Shown: in pieces, positions 30,836 through 40,344 of the stretch
Position numbering within the stretch: position 1 is the stretch's first letter
Layout: every line of letters begins with the position of its first letter
Source: Phytophthora colocasiae
Lineage: Eukaryota > Oomycota > Peronosporomycetes > Peronosporales > Peronosporaceae
NCBI GenBank assembly: GCA_018806915.1
Contig: JAGKQI010000090.1
Span: 1,736,001-1,800,000, forward strand
Length of the DNA stretch: 64,000 nucleotides
Direction of reading: 5' to 3'
Made by a program: the position numbers and the translations under genes
Notes under the pieces: generated by a model
The model's input: only the letters and a program-made list of their open reading frames with translations
Told to the model about the DNA's origin: nothing
Database searches by the model: none

Positions 30836-33451
30836 TCAGTGGCGACTGGAGAGCGGTCGGAGCGGGGCCTGCTTTGATGGAGCCGGTTTCACGCGCTGGC
30901 ACGCTTCACACGAGCGCACCCACTTCCTCACCCACTTGTACATGTGTGGCCAATAAAAGTCGCGAGAGAGAGATGCAAAGGTCTTCTCGCGACCGAGGTG
31001 GCCGCCACTTGGGGTGTCATGGAACTCGTGGATCAACCGAGCTCGGAGGTCGTCGTCAAGCGGGACGACGACGCGGGGGCAATCTTCTTGGTCGACGCGG
31101 TAAGTCAGCAGCGCGCCTTCAAGTGAGTAGCGGCCGACACGAGCGCGTGCTCGTGAGGACAGCTTGCGCTCAGCTGAGCCACTGGGGTTGCGCAGGAAGT
31201 CGATCAGCTCGGAACAGGACGCGTCATCTTTATACGCGTCGACGATCAGGTCACGTAGCGGTGTGGTCGCTGTGACTTCAGCGGCAGCGACGCTTTCGGC
31301 GATACAGACGGAACAGTCGTCATCATCCTCGTCGCCAACTGCGTGGCGGCCGCGCTGCACGTAATCTGGCCGGCGTGAAAGCGCGTCGGCGAGGATGTTG
31401 GACTTGCCCGGTTTGTAATGCACGACGAAGTTGTACTCGGAGAAGAGCGATAACCAGCGTGCCATGCGCTGGGACAAGTGAGGGCTCTTCGTCGCTGTCC
31501 TCAGCGACGCGTGATCTGTGTAGATTGCGAAGGACTTCTCGCCTAGGAGATACACACGGAACTTGATGAGTGCGTAGCGCATGGCAAGCAGCTCTTTATC
31601 ATGGACCGGATAATTCCGTTCCGCCTGCTTCAGTTGTCGCGACTGGTAACTCACCACTCGCTCGCGGCCCACGTCGTCAAACTGCATCAAGGCACAGCCG
31701 ATCGCGAAGTCACTCGCGTCGCATACAACGTGGAACGGCTTGGAGTGATCTGGAAGCATCAAGACGGGCGCGGTCGACAAACTCGTCTTCACCGCGTCGA
31801 AGGCTGTTTGGTGCTCGGGGCGCCATGACCACATGGCGTCTGCCTTCAGGAGTTGAGACAGCGGTTGGATGGTCAGCGCGAAGTTCTTCGAGTAATGGTG
31901 AAGATACGTCGCGAGCCCCAGCCACTGCCGGAGCTGCTTCTGATCCTGAGGCACGGGCCAAGCGCAGATGGCTTCAATCTTCTCGGGGTCAGCACGGACA
32001 CCTTCCTTGCTGACGTAGCTCCCGAGCACTGGGATCTCGGGAGCGCAGAAGATACACTTATTCAAGTTGGCGTACAGCTTGTTCTCTCGCATCACTTCGA
32101 ACACCTGCCGCAGGTGTTGCAGATGCACCTCAACGTCCGTCAAGCCTCGTTCAGCACGGCTGTGGATGAAAATGTCATCGAAGTAGCTGGGCGCGAAGTC
32201 CCGGTACGGGCGGAGCAAGTTCGACACCATTCGGTTGAAGGTAGCAGGAGCATTCTTTAGCCCCTGAGGCATCACAAGCCATTCCCAAAGCATTCCACTG
32301 GGCGTGCTGACTGCAGTCAGCGGTACGTCATCCTCCCGCATCAAGATCTGATAGAAGCCGTCCATCAGATCAATCGCGCTGTATGTGGTGCTGCCCGACA
32401 TGGTGTCGAGCACCATGTCTTTCCTCGGGATCGGCGTCTGCGCCGGGATGGTGGCATCGTTGAGCTTATTGAAGGCGTAGACGATCCGCCATCCACCGGT
32501 TGCTTTCTTCACGCAAAATGTCGGACTGGAGTGCGGGGACAAACTCTCACGGACGTGGCCGGCTTGTCGGCGACCCTCGAAGAAGGCGTCGATTGCTTCG
32601 ACTTGATCACGGGGAAGCGGCCACTGTCTCGTCACGCAATACTTCGCACCAGGCACGAGGTCGATCTCGTGTCGGACTCCGCGGTCCGGTGGAAGGGCGG
32701 CTGGCACCTTATCAGGGAAGATGTCGATGAACTCGCGAACCAGGGGGGCGACTGGGTTGCCGGCGGCTTCGAGTGCCGGCAACGACTGAGCCAAGTAGCG
32801 AGCCTCGCGGGCGGACTTAGGCTCAGCGCCTTTCGGGCGTTCCCGGGTATTGGACGCTGGGTCACCAGCGTCTACATCGACAGCCGCGATCGTCGCGGTG
32901 TTGTCCGCGACGATCATGCAAACCTGCTCGATCTCACCATGCTTCAAGTCGCGGAGAAAGTGTTTCCAAGACAGACCAGGCAACTTGGTGATCTCTGATG
33001 CATCGCACGGCGGGCGTGCAACTTCGACATTGTGCATTCGCGGGATCGATGCCGCGTCATCCCCCACCAGAACGGAGATAACCTCGGAGTCAGACGCGTC
33101 TGACTCATTCGGAGGAACGCGGGGTCGCCGGGGCTTGCGACGGCCACGGCGACGGACTGGCCGGGTAAACACTTCCGTAGCAGGCAGTGGGAGACCACGC
33201 TCGACCAAGTCTGCTGTACTCAGACGCCGAGACACGACATCGGCGTCAACTCTATCAGGGAGCCCCTGCTCAACCACATGCGGGAGCCCCTGCTCGACCG
33301 CGCGTGGGAGACCACGCTCAACCACATCTTCTTGTTCATCGTCAACGGAGAGCCGCTGCTCATCCGGGCGTGGGAACCCCTGTTCGACCACGGTGTTGTC
33401 TGTTGCCGAGAGCCGCTGCTCATCGGGACGTGGGAACCCCGGTTCTACCAC
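30836..33451 (-). CDS. pol: Pol: reverse transcriptase, RNase H and integrase zinc domain
   Basis: The 871-residue frame starts with a repeat-rich linker (VVEQGFPRPDEQRLS units), then reverse transcriptase (YSAIDLMDGFYQILM, MPQGLKNAPATFNRM, catalytic YFDD), RNase H (HVVCDASDFAIGCAL, DKELLAMRYAL, YTDHASL) and the HHCC zinc domain of integrase (H-x3-H pattern in LIHEFHD, then CEACQR). It copies the element RNA into DNA. The frame ends PLRPLSSRH, just before the damaged integrase core. At the 5' side, a one-base loss near 33491 separates it from the protease frame. Confidence 0.95.
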   Translation of the reverse strand: MVEPGFPRPDEQRLSATDNTVVEQGFPRPDEQRLSVDDEQEDVVERGLPRAVEQGLPHVVEQGLPDRVDADVVSRRLSTADLVERGLPLPATEVFTRPVRRRGRRKPRRPRVPPNESDASDSEVISVLVGDDAASIPRMHNVEVARPPCDASEITKLPGLSWKHFLRDLKHGEIEQVCMIVADNTATIAAVDVDAGDPASNTRERPKGAEPKSAREARYLAQSLPALEAAGNPVAPLVREFIDIFPDKVPAALPPDRGVRHEIDLVPGAKYCVTRQWPLPRDQVEAIDAFFEGRRQAGHVRESLSPHSSPTFCVKKATGGWRIVYAFNKLNDATIPAQTPIPRKDMVLDTMSGSTTYSAIDLMDGFYQILMREDDVPLTAVSTPSGMLWEWLVMPQGLKNAPATFNRMVSNLLRPYRDFAPSYFDDIFIHSRAERGLTDVEVHLQHLRQVFEVMRENKLYANLNKCIFCAPEIPVLGSYVSKEGVRADPEKIEAICAWPVPQDQKQLRQWLGLATYLHHYSKNFALTIQPLSQLLKADAMWSWRPEHQTAFDAVKTSLSTAPVLMLPDHSKPFHVVCDASDFAIGCALMQFDDVGRERVVSYQSRQLKQAERNYPVHDKELLAMRYALIKFRVYLLGEKSFAIYTDHASLRTATKSPHLSQRMARWLSLFSEYNFVVHYKPGKSNILADALSRRPDYVQRGRHAVGDEDDDDCSVCIAESVAAAEVTATTPLRDLIVDAYKDDASCSELIDFLRNPSGSAERKLSSRARARVGRYSLEGALLTYRVDQEDCPRVVVPLDDDLRARLIHEFHDTPSGGHLGREKTFASLSRDFYWPHMYKWVRKWVRSCEACQRVKPAPSKQAPLRPLSSRH

Positions 33452-33500
33452 GGTGTTGTCTGTTGCCGAGAGCCGCTGCTCATCGGGACGTGGAACTCAT
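33351..33500. repeat. 60-bp tandem repeats in the protease-RT linker
   Basis: Two and a half copies with a period of exactly 60 bp (33351, 33411, 33471), each carrying GAGAGCCGCTGCTCATC and GGTGTTGTCTGTTGCC. On the coding strand each encodes a 20-residue unit around FPRPDEQRLSATDN. Shorter related units (VEQGLP, VERGLP) continue to about 33215. Confidence 0.9.
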
Positions 33501-34158
33501 GCTCGACCACGTCAGACATGTCTTGAGTCACCTGCTCAAGACCGGCACACGTCACAGGCTCGCGAGCACCCGAAGGGCCATCGCTCACTTCGGATACAGC
33601 GGGAGTCATGGAGTTGGGGTCCGCGACTGCAACGTGCGGCCATCGGTTGGGCGTCCCGCGCAGGGATGTCAATACCGCATTCACATCAATGTCGCGCGGG
33701 CGGACGGTTCGAGCCAACCAGTCAATATGAGGCTGGTGACGAGCAAGCCACGGGATACCGAAGACACAGTCGAAGGATCCGCTCAACTCGATCACCAGAA
33801 AGTCATCGGACCCATGGAAACCGTCGAACTCGTAAGAGAAGGTGGCAGAACGCCGCGGGACACGCCGCGGCTTCCCGTCAGCATACTTTACAACCATGTG
33901 GCCGGGGCCGTCCCTAACTCGCGTGTCCGCCGGTAACACCGACAAACTCTCGGCGCGAACGAAGTTGTTCGTCGCGCCTGAATCCAGCAGGGCGCGAAGC
34001 GGACGCTTCGCGCCATTGACGTGTATACTGAGGATGATCAGTCTCGGATCACTGCCGGAGGTGGTGGCAAAGAATTGCGCATGAAGCACAGGGGCTGGGA
34101 GGAGGATCTGCCACCAGAGATCCGTCTTCCACATCACATCCAGTAGGGCGCCCCGCAC
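33445..34158 (-). CDS. Aspartic protease of the chromovirus
   Basis: The retropepsin active site is LRALLDSGATNNFV, preceded by a strand LIILSIHVNGAKRP and followed by the flap region. The fold ends near VFGIPWLARHQPHIDW. It processes Gag-Pol. The frame is -1 relative to gag and overlaps it by 25 nt. No canonical slippery heptamer is visible inside the usable overlap; a CCCAAAA in the right phase at about 34173-34179 is followed by a TAG in the -1 frame. Confidence 0.85.
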   Translation of the reverse strand: MRGALLDVMWKTDLWWQILLPAPVLHAQFFATTSGSDPRLIILSIHVNGAKRPLRALLDSGATNNFVRAESLSVLPADTRVRDGPGHMVVKYADGKPRRVPRRSATFSYEFDGFHGSDDFLVIELSGSFDCVFGIPWLARHQPHIDWLARTVRPRDIDVNAVLTSLRGTPNRWPHVAVADPNSMTPAVSEVSDGPSGAREPVTCAGLEQVTQDMSDVVEHEFHVPMSSGSRQQTTPW

Positions 34159-35207
34159 CTACTGGTCGTCGCCGTTTTTGGGTCGGCGACCATATCATCC
34201 GCATCGGCGGCAACAACGTGTGCGAGTACCGGCGCAGGGGCGCGGCACACAGCCGCGCGGTGTCCGAGTTTCCGACAGCGAAAGCATCGAAGAGGGCGTG
34301 AACCGCGACCAGGATTCGGAGCTGGACGGGCAGATGTCGTCGGCGAGCTGTCATGCCGACGACCACGATAATCTTGGATGGCGTCAATCTCCATCGGCTC
34401 GGGCTCCGTAGTTGGAGGTCTGGTGAGAGAGAATGCCTCGGAGGCGGACACGCTGTAGTCTTCTCGCAGCGCTGTCTCAAACGCTTCCTCCAGCGAGTCG
34501 GGCGTCTTCCGAGTCAGATAGAAGCGCTGGTAACCAGCGTTCATGCCAGAGATAAAGACATGGACTTGAGTCGCCATGTCCACCGGATTTGTCGTGATGC
34601 ACGACACCAAGTGACGAGCCCGTTGGATGTACTCGAGCATGGACATCCGTCCCTGCTTTAGCGAGAGGAACGCCGAGCGTTGAACACGCTCGTCTTGAGG
34701 GGGCTCAAAGGCCAGGCGGAGATCGCTCTTTAGTGACTCCATCGTTTGAAAGCAGGAGGGGTCGGCTACAAGCTTGCCGAGCGCCCACTCCTTGGCCTTC
34801 CCAGTCAACTTGGACAAAAGGAACCGGGTACGAGCGAACTCGGTAGACAGCTGCCGAGCTTCGATCGCGATGTCGATCTCGCAGAACCAGCGGTTCAGCT
34901 GGAGGCGAGCGGCGCCATCGCCACTGTAGCAGGAGACATCGAGCTTCACGATGTCAGTCTTGTTCTTGGTCGGCGTGGGAGTCGTCGCACGCCGACGCAG
35001 GTCGGCGAGCTCACGCGCCATGAACTCGTGAGCAGCCAGTCGTTGATCTTCTTCCGTTCCGGCAGTCAGCAAGGTCTTGATGACTCCTTCTCCGGACACC
35101 GCGGCAAGGCGGTGTAGCGCCTCCCACTCGAAGGCGGACAAGTGGGGGAAGCTGGCATGCTCGAGGGCAGCACCAGCCCCTTCAGTGAAATAGGAAGCGT
35201 CGTTCAT
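34134..35207 (-). CDS. gag: Gag polyprotein of the chromovirus
   Basis: The 357-residue protein begins MNDASYFTEGAG, has the retrotransposon gag fold (LNRWFCEIDIAIEARQL, FLLSKLTGKAKEWALGKL, LEYIQRARHLV) and a single CCHC zinc knuckle CFRCRKLGHRAAVC near the C-terminus. It packages the element RNA into particles. The start is 34 nt downstream of the 5' LTR on the minus strand. The frame is undamaged. Confidence 0.93.
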   Translation of the reverse strand: MNDASYFTEGAGAALEHASFPHLSAFEWEALHRLAAVSGEGVIKTLLTAGTEEDQRLAAHEFMARELADLRRRATTPTPTKNKTDIVKLDVSCYSGDGAARLQLNRWFCEIDIAIEARQLSTEFARTRFLLSKLTGKAKEWALGKLVADPSCFQTMESLKSDLRLAFEPPQDERVQRSAFLSLKQGRMSMLEYIQRARHLVSCITTNPVDMATQVHVFISGMNAGYQRFYLTRKTPDSLEEAFETALREDYSVSASEAFSLTRPPTTEPEPMEIDAIQDYRGRRHDSSPTTSARPAPNPGRGSRPLRCFRCRKLGHRAAVCRAPAPVLAHVVAADADDMVADPKTATTSRCGAPYWM

Positions 35208-35240
35208 GGTCGTGTGGACGGACTACTAAGTGCTACCAGA

Positions 35241-35393
35241 TGTAACGGGGCGGTGCTCCTTGTTTGTGGTAAATGAAACTCTGTCTATTGAATCTGTGTG
35301 GCGCCCGGGTCGGGCGCCGTGGACCAACAAAACACAAGCTAATCTAATTGGTCGCCGTGCACCACGGCGACCGTGTGACAGAAGCCCGTCACA
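35241..35393 (-). repeat. 5' LTR of the chromovirus
   Basis: 153 bp. Compared with the 3' LTR it has one A/G substitution (CTATTGAATC versus CTATTAAATC) and the flipped palindrome loop. The following interval 35400-36210 shows no gene. Confidence 0.95.
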
Positions 35394-36213
35394 CTCGGGT
35401 TGAGTTGCAGCAAGTTTCCGGACAATCTCAACCGGCTAAAACGTCTGAAATACGCCGATGGCGCACCCTCTACACAAATAGTCCTTGTCATATTTCACCA
35501 GCTCCAAACCAGTTCATTTTTTCTAAAAGGGCACAAGTTTTGCACGCTATATCAAGCAAAACTTTAGGTTGAGCGAACTTTGTTTGCTCCAGCGCAAGAT
35601 CTGCACTGTAGGTCCTACAGTATCAGCTCCTGTTGGTCATGATACCACAACAACCGACGCTTAAGAAGTTCAGCAGACGCTTTTCCACTCTCCCTTTTTT
35701 ATGGGATTTACCTCACTTGCCTCTATCTCCTCTTGACAGCAGCCTATTATCTCATTTGATAAAAGTCACAAGAACTGATCAACTTCACGGTTTACGTCTT
35801 GATTGAGTTCGCTTCATTATCATTTGTTGAACATAATGCTTCGTTTTCAGAGGGAGGCTCATTTAACTCAGTGATAGCAAGTGGCTTCATGTCGCGGAGC
35901 GGATAGTTGTTGGGTGGGAGCTGCCCTCGTCAATCCTAACAGCAAAGACCCTGGTTTAATGCTGTAAATCAATGCCGTGCTAGCACGACCAGAACAGATA
36001 GGGAGTTTAAAGAAATCACAATAAATGCGTTAACCATTGGTAGCCTATCCTAGTTCTTCATCGTTGATCACGAACTTTCGCAATCAGCACCATCACATGA
36101 TAAATATACAGTCCTGTTGACATTGCGCCGCAATTTGCGGGAGCCGCACGTTCTGTAGGCTCAGTCAGTATGTGCTAAGAACGTGTATTAAATAATTTAC
36201 TCGCCAGTGCATC

Positions 36214-37603
36214 ATGCGATATTTCAACGACGGTGTTCTGCTACTTGTCGTTGCCTTCCTCGCGGCAATTACCGTAGTTTCATCGCTCACCCCCACCGCG
36301 AACATTGTCAAGACTACACTTCCATCAGAACGTTAAGATCCGATGACGCGACAGTGGAAAATGGTCGTAAAGACACTGAAGAAAGAGTTGGTTTTGGTGG
36401 GGTATCGTTGAATATGGAGAAACTGGTCAACAAATTGTTCAAGGGGACGTCTTCTACCGAGAGAGCAGCGAGCTGAAGTCTGAGGTTCGCCCCACAGACC
36501 TATTCAAGACCCTACGGCTTCACCCTGGTGTCGCAAAACTTGATGATAACCCGGAACTTGCTCAGTGGTTCCGATTCGCGGCAGCATACAGGAAGAAACA
36601 CGGAGACCAGATGCTTCCCGACCTGGAGATTTACTTCATGTTACTGCGTCAGTATCCAACCAAAGACGTGACTTCCCTTCTCCAGTCGCTCAAGCAGACT
36701 CCAGGCATGAAGCAACTTGCGACTAGTATGGAACACTCGCTTTCTGGGTCGTGGATCCACACAAATCTGAACCTCAAGACGAATCCGGAGGACCTTTTCA
36801 ACACGCTACGCCTGAAAGAAGCTGGGTCGAAGCTGGATGAAGTTCCAGTGTTCCACCAATGGCTTAAGTACGTTGACAGCTACCGCATTATGAAGGGGGA
36901 TCACTGGTTCAACGACCTGGAGATGCTCGAATTTTTTCGGAAGACAATGCCGGAAGAAAACGTAGTGACACTTCTTCATTTACTCCGTCGGATCCCACGC
37001 ATGGAGACACACGCCGACAAGATGCAGCAATTTCTCTTTCTCAAGTCTCAATCGAGCCACCAGTTGATGCTCAATGTGTGGCTTAAAGCAAAGGAACGGC
37101 CCGAAAAAGTTTACAACATGTTAGGTCTGTCAAGTGTCGCCATGAGTGGCTACCACGATACCGCAAAGGTTATTCAGTGGCTGCGATATACGAAGCTGTT
37201 CCGGGATAAAACATCAAACCATGCGTTCTCTGACATTCAAACGGTGCATTTCTTGCAGAGGGAGCGACCGCTTCTCTCGAATTGGGATCTCGTCACACTA
37301 TTCCAAGTGCTCAAGGAGACCCCCGATTTGAAAAGGCAGGCGGAGAACATGCAAGCATATTTTTTTGGGAAATGGATGAGCAGAGGCTTTGAACCGAAAT
37401 CTGTTGCAAAGAGGTTGGCGATCCCCTACTCGGTGGACGTTGTGTCTTTGCCGAAGAGTGACCCCAAACATTTGACTTGGGAGGCATTCACCCTTTATTT
37501 TGCCGAGAACAAGGGAGGAGAAGCGATGCTGAGGAAAGTGAAAGAAGCTTTTGCCAAGGAGAACCCTACTGGTGCACTTGCAGCAGCGGAGAAGTGGAAC
37601 TAA
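36214..37603 (+). pseudogene. RXLR effector with tandem LWY repeats, broken in three frames
   Basis: A signal peptide starts at 36214 (MRYFNDGVLLLVVAFLAA) in frame 1. The RXLR motif (RTLR, about 36320) and the EER motif (about 36376) are in a second frame. The long C-terminal part, from about 36435 to 37603, is in a third frame and is otherwise open; it shows three to four units of about 90-95 residues with conserved Trp, Leu and Tyr spacing (QWFRFAAAY, QWLKYVDSY, QWLRYTKLF), the LWY architecture. Each junction is explained by one lost base. RXLR effectors enter plant cells and manipulate immunity; as it stands this gene cannot make one. Family assignment is secure, pseudogene status versus sequence error is open. 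Confidence 0.85.
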
Positions 37604-37860
37604 TTCTATACGTACAGTATACACATCCACAATTTACTTGGTTTTAGCTGTGCTAAGTAAGCGCTGCAGGCAGACAAAAATTCTACAGCCTCGTTTGTGA
37701 CGCACTTTCAGTCGTGGTTTACCGTGTCGAGCATGGTAATTTCATTCTCCATTTCACTCGTAAAAGGGAGGTAACTTCAATGACAACTTGTCATACCTTT
37801 TTTGAAAAATACAGGTCTTCGCAGTAAATTTCGGGCGCTGTGAAGAAGAACCAGTTCTGA

Positions 37861-38152
37861 AACATGCTTTCGATAACTCAATCTCCACCTCGGTATGGAG
37901 AGTTCCACAACGGCGTCACCTCACCAATAGTCAGATATCTGAAACTGCAGCAGCTGAGGTGCCTTTCAACACTTCTGCATCAAATACATGTACATACTTG
38001 TCATCAGTTGAATAATAAGAGACGTTGACATTGACAATGACTAAGCTTACACAAACTCACGACAACAGATACAACAACTTAGAACGCCGGATCTGCACAT
38101 GGAAGTTGTACAGGTATTCGGACCGGCATCAACTGCCTCACGATAATTCTTC
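37861..38152 (-). repeat. Duplicated 3' end of hydrolase copy D
   Basis: This segment repeats 38237-38570 in the same orientation. It includes about 20 codons of the hydrolase C-terminus (RQLMPVRIPVQLPC, then DPAF and the stop) and about 220 bp of downstream DNA (TCAGATATCTGA, GCAGCAGCTGAG, TCTGCATCAAATAC). The rest of the gene is missing, so it is a leftover of a tandem hydrolase duplicate. Confidence 0.8.
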
Positions 38153-38496
38153 GAACTACGATTCTAATTATGGGTATGTACTAGTAGTCTACCATTGGAA
38201 GAAGACAAGTCAGCTAACTAAATACAAATAACTAGTTCTGCTTTCGACAACTCATCTCAGTGTGGAATCTCCATCTCAGTGTGGAATCTCAACTCTTAAA
38301 TAGTTTTCAAGGGAGTCCCACAAGATCGGGAGAACGTTCGCAAGACAGCCACCAACAGTCAGATATCTGATACTGCAGCAGCTGAGTGTCAACACTTCTG
38401 CATCAAATACAGTCATCGGTTGAATAATTAATGAAGAGAACGTTGACATTGACAATGACTAAGCTTACACAAACTCACGACAACAGATACAACAAC

Positions 38497-39840
38497 TTAG
38501 AACGCCGGAGCTGCACATGGAAGTTGTACAGGTATTCGGACCGGCATCAACTGCCTCGTGATGAAGCCAGCGAACCGTTCAATACCCACAGACGACTGTG
38601 GCATCATGAAGTGCGGGAAGAGTGTGAACACGTGCGGCATGTGGCTGTGGACATCCACTTCCACCCGAACGCCATGATTCCGCGCGTTCTTGGCCAGTTG
38701 CAACGATTGTTGGTGCAGAATGTCGAACTCTGCAGCTTGGATAAACAGCGGAGGAAGCCCACGTAGATCTGTGTGAAGCATTGCGCCTTCCTTCCACGAA
38801 GATTTCGGAGTGTCGACAACGCAGAAATCTCGAATTGCGTCCAGCATGGACTTGGAGATGAAGCAGAACTCGGACACGGCTACGTCGGCCGACAGATCGG
38901 CGTACGGGCAGTTACACAGCGCAGCTAACGGCATCGTTCGCCGTGCTCTACGTAGTCTCAGTAGTGTCGCCAGTACCAGACCGGCACCTGCGCTGTCGCC
39001 AGCCAGAATGATGTTCTTGGGCGACATCTTCTCGTGTTTTACGAGGTAGTTGTACATGACCATGGCGTCATCTAGAGGCGTAGGGAAGGTGACCTCCGGT
39101 AGTTTCCGGTAGTTTGCTAGTAGAATCTGCACGTCGATGGTGTTGTGTCCCCAAGCAGCGAGGAGCTGGTTCTGCACTTGAGTTAGTAGACGACTGGCGA
39201 ATTCCACGAAGAAGCGAGGACTGAAGAGTGCGTAGCCTCCTCCATGGTAGTACAGTATTACAACCCGTCTCTGGTTGGCGGTCGTCTTGGAACTGGTGGT
39301 AGTTTTCAACCACAAATGCTCCAATCCATTGTACCGGAAGCTCTCGAGGTTGTTGCCATGTCGCCAGCAAGCGAACGCCCCCAGTAACTGGCCGATGAGT
39401 TCAAAATTACGTCGAAAAGCCAATGCGTTAGGCATCTTGAGGATGTGACCACCATTCCGTTGACCCGCAGCGAACGCAATGGCTTGGAACCATTCGTACC
39501 ATAATGTCCACTCTGGGAACTTTGGCTGTAGTCCCCTTTTCAGGAACTGTAGAATGGCTGTATTAGCTGCCGAAGCCACTTGAGCTGTCAAGCTGCAAAC
39601 GCCCTTGAAGGACAAGCAGAATGGTCGAAGTAGTTCGTGTACTACCAGTAGTAGCACCAGTTTGGCCAGTACGAAGATGTGGGCTAGGCCGAGCCATTGC
39701 AAGTGGGTCGCATTGACCCACAGAGAGATCCCAACCACAGTGAGGAAGACTGGGAGTGTGTACGCTGCACCGTAGCCGACAGCCCTCCCACTTGTGAACT
39801 TGTGGACGTGTTTGCGGAGGTGGTTCCTGGCGTGCTTCAT
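38497..39840 (-). CDS. Alpha/beta hydrolase (HSL type), copy D
   Basis: The 447-residue protein is intact: oxyanion motif HGGGYALFS, nucleophile elbow GDSAGAGLVLATLL (Ala replaces the usual second Gly), Asp in EFDILHQQSLQL and His in MPHVFTLFPHF. Two hydrophobic stretches near the N-terminus (YTLPVFLTVVGISLWV, IFVLAKLVLLLVVH) suggest a membrane anchor. It is more divergent from A-C than they are from one another. The C-terminus is partly duplicated downstream. Confidence 0.9.
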   Translation of the reverse strand: MKHARNHLRKHVHKFTSGRAVGYGAAYTLPVFLTVVGISLWVNATHLQWLGLAHIFVLAKLVLLLVVHELLRPFCLSFKGVCSLTAQVASAANTAILQFLKRGLQPKFPEWTLWYEWFQAIAFAAGQRNGGHILKMPNALAFRRNFELIGQLLGAFACWRHGNNLESFRYNGLEHLWLKTTTSSKTTANQRRVVILYYHGGGYALFSPRFFVEFASRLLTQVQNQLLAAWGHNTIDVQILLANYRKLPEVTFPTPLDDAMVMYNYLVKHEKMSPKNIILAGDSAGAGLVLATLLRLRRARRTMPLAALCNCPYADLSADVAVSEFCFISKSMLDAIRDFCVVDTPKSSWKEGAMLHTDLRGLPPLFIQAAEFDILHQQSLQLAKNARNHGVRVEVDVHSHMPHVFTLFPHFMMPQSSVGIERFAGFITRQLMPVRIPVQLPCAAPAF

Positions 39841-39885
39841 GGTTGGAAGTGAGTGCGAGGAAGGAAGTTCAAGACTGAACGAGGG

Positions 39886-40233
39886 TCAGAGAGGATATGC
39901 CATGGGTACGATCGAGCTCGAGCGTTTTAGATCGTGTCCCTCGGATTTGCATGTCGTCGCCCGTTCAAACTGCCGAGGTGACGCCGCGAATGGGATCCAT
40001 CGAGTCCAGATGGCGACCACCTTTTGAGCAACGCCCCGGAAGTTAGCGGAGCCCTTGAGCTTCCATATTGAAGACGGAAGTCCACTAGAGTTGATGGTAG
40101 AAGCGATGACTGCGCCGGCCTCAGCTGTGCACAGGAGTCGAAGGCCAACGGTTGTCAAGACTGCAACTTCCATCCGAGGGATGGGGCGTCTGCAAGTCGC
40201 TGTTTGCACTACGCCGCAATAAATCCGAGTCAT
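39886..40233 (-). CDS. Small hypothetical ORF upstream of hydrolase D
   Basis: A 115-codon frame contains MEVAVLTTVGLRLLCTAEAG and KVVAIWTRWIPFAASPRQFE. It lies 45 nt upstream of the hydrolase start on the same strand. Composition is moderately protein-like but no domain is seen, and an overlapping frame (40148-39927) is about as plausible. Probably a remnant. Confidence 0.2.
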   Translation of the reverse strand: MTRIYCGVVQTATCRRPIPRMEVAVLTTVGLRLLCTAEAGAVIASTINSSGLPSSIWKLKGSANFRGVAQKVVAIWTRWIPFAASPRQFERATTCKSEGHDLKRSSSIVPMAYPL

Positions 40234-40344
40234 GTGGCCACTGTTTACTGATGCAACGAGATGACGCTAGGGAATGGCTTCGTGTTATGGTCTCCGAGCT
40301 GAAAAAGTAAAGGGTTCCTTACCTGGTGTGCGAGTCTACTGGAC

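Larger units (their letters stand above)
28542..35393 (-). mobile_element. Ty3/gypsy LTR retrotransposon (chromovirus), full length
   Basis: Two 153-bp LTRs (28542-28694 and 35241-35393), each beginning TGTAAC and ending TCACA on the plus strand, enclose gag, protease, reverse transcriptase, RNase H, integrase and chromodomain on the minus strand. The flanks are the 5-bp target duplication CTCGG (28537-28541, 35394-35398). The LTRs differ by one substitution and one flipped 21-bp palindrome, so the insertion is young. A purine tract (AAGGTGGGGAGTGG) abuts the 3' LTR. A candidate primer site TGGTAGCAC starts two bases after the 5' LTR. Integrase is frameshifted in this copy. Confidence 0.95.

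Noticed and set aside
32850..33917. Long plus-strand ORFs opposite protease and RT
   Set aside because: Arg/Ser/His-rich shadows of the GC-rich pol gene.
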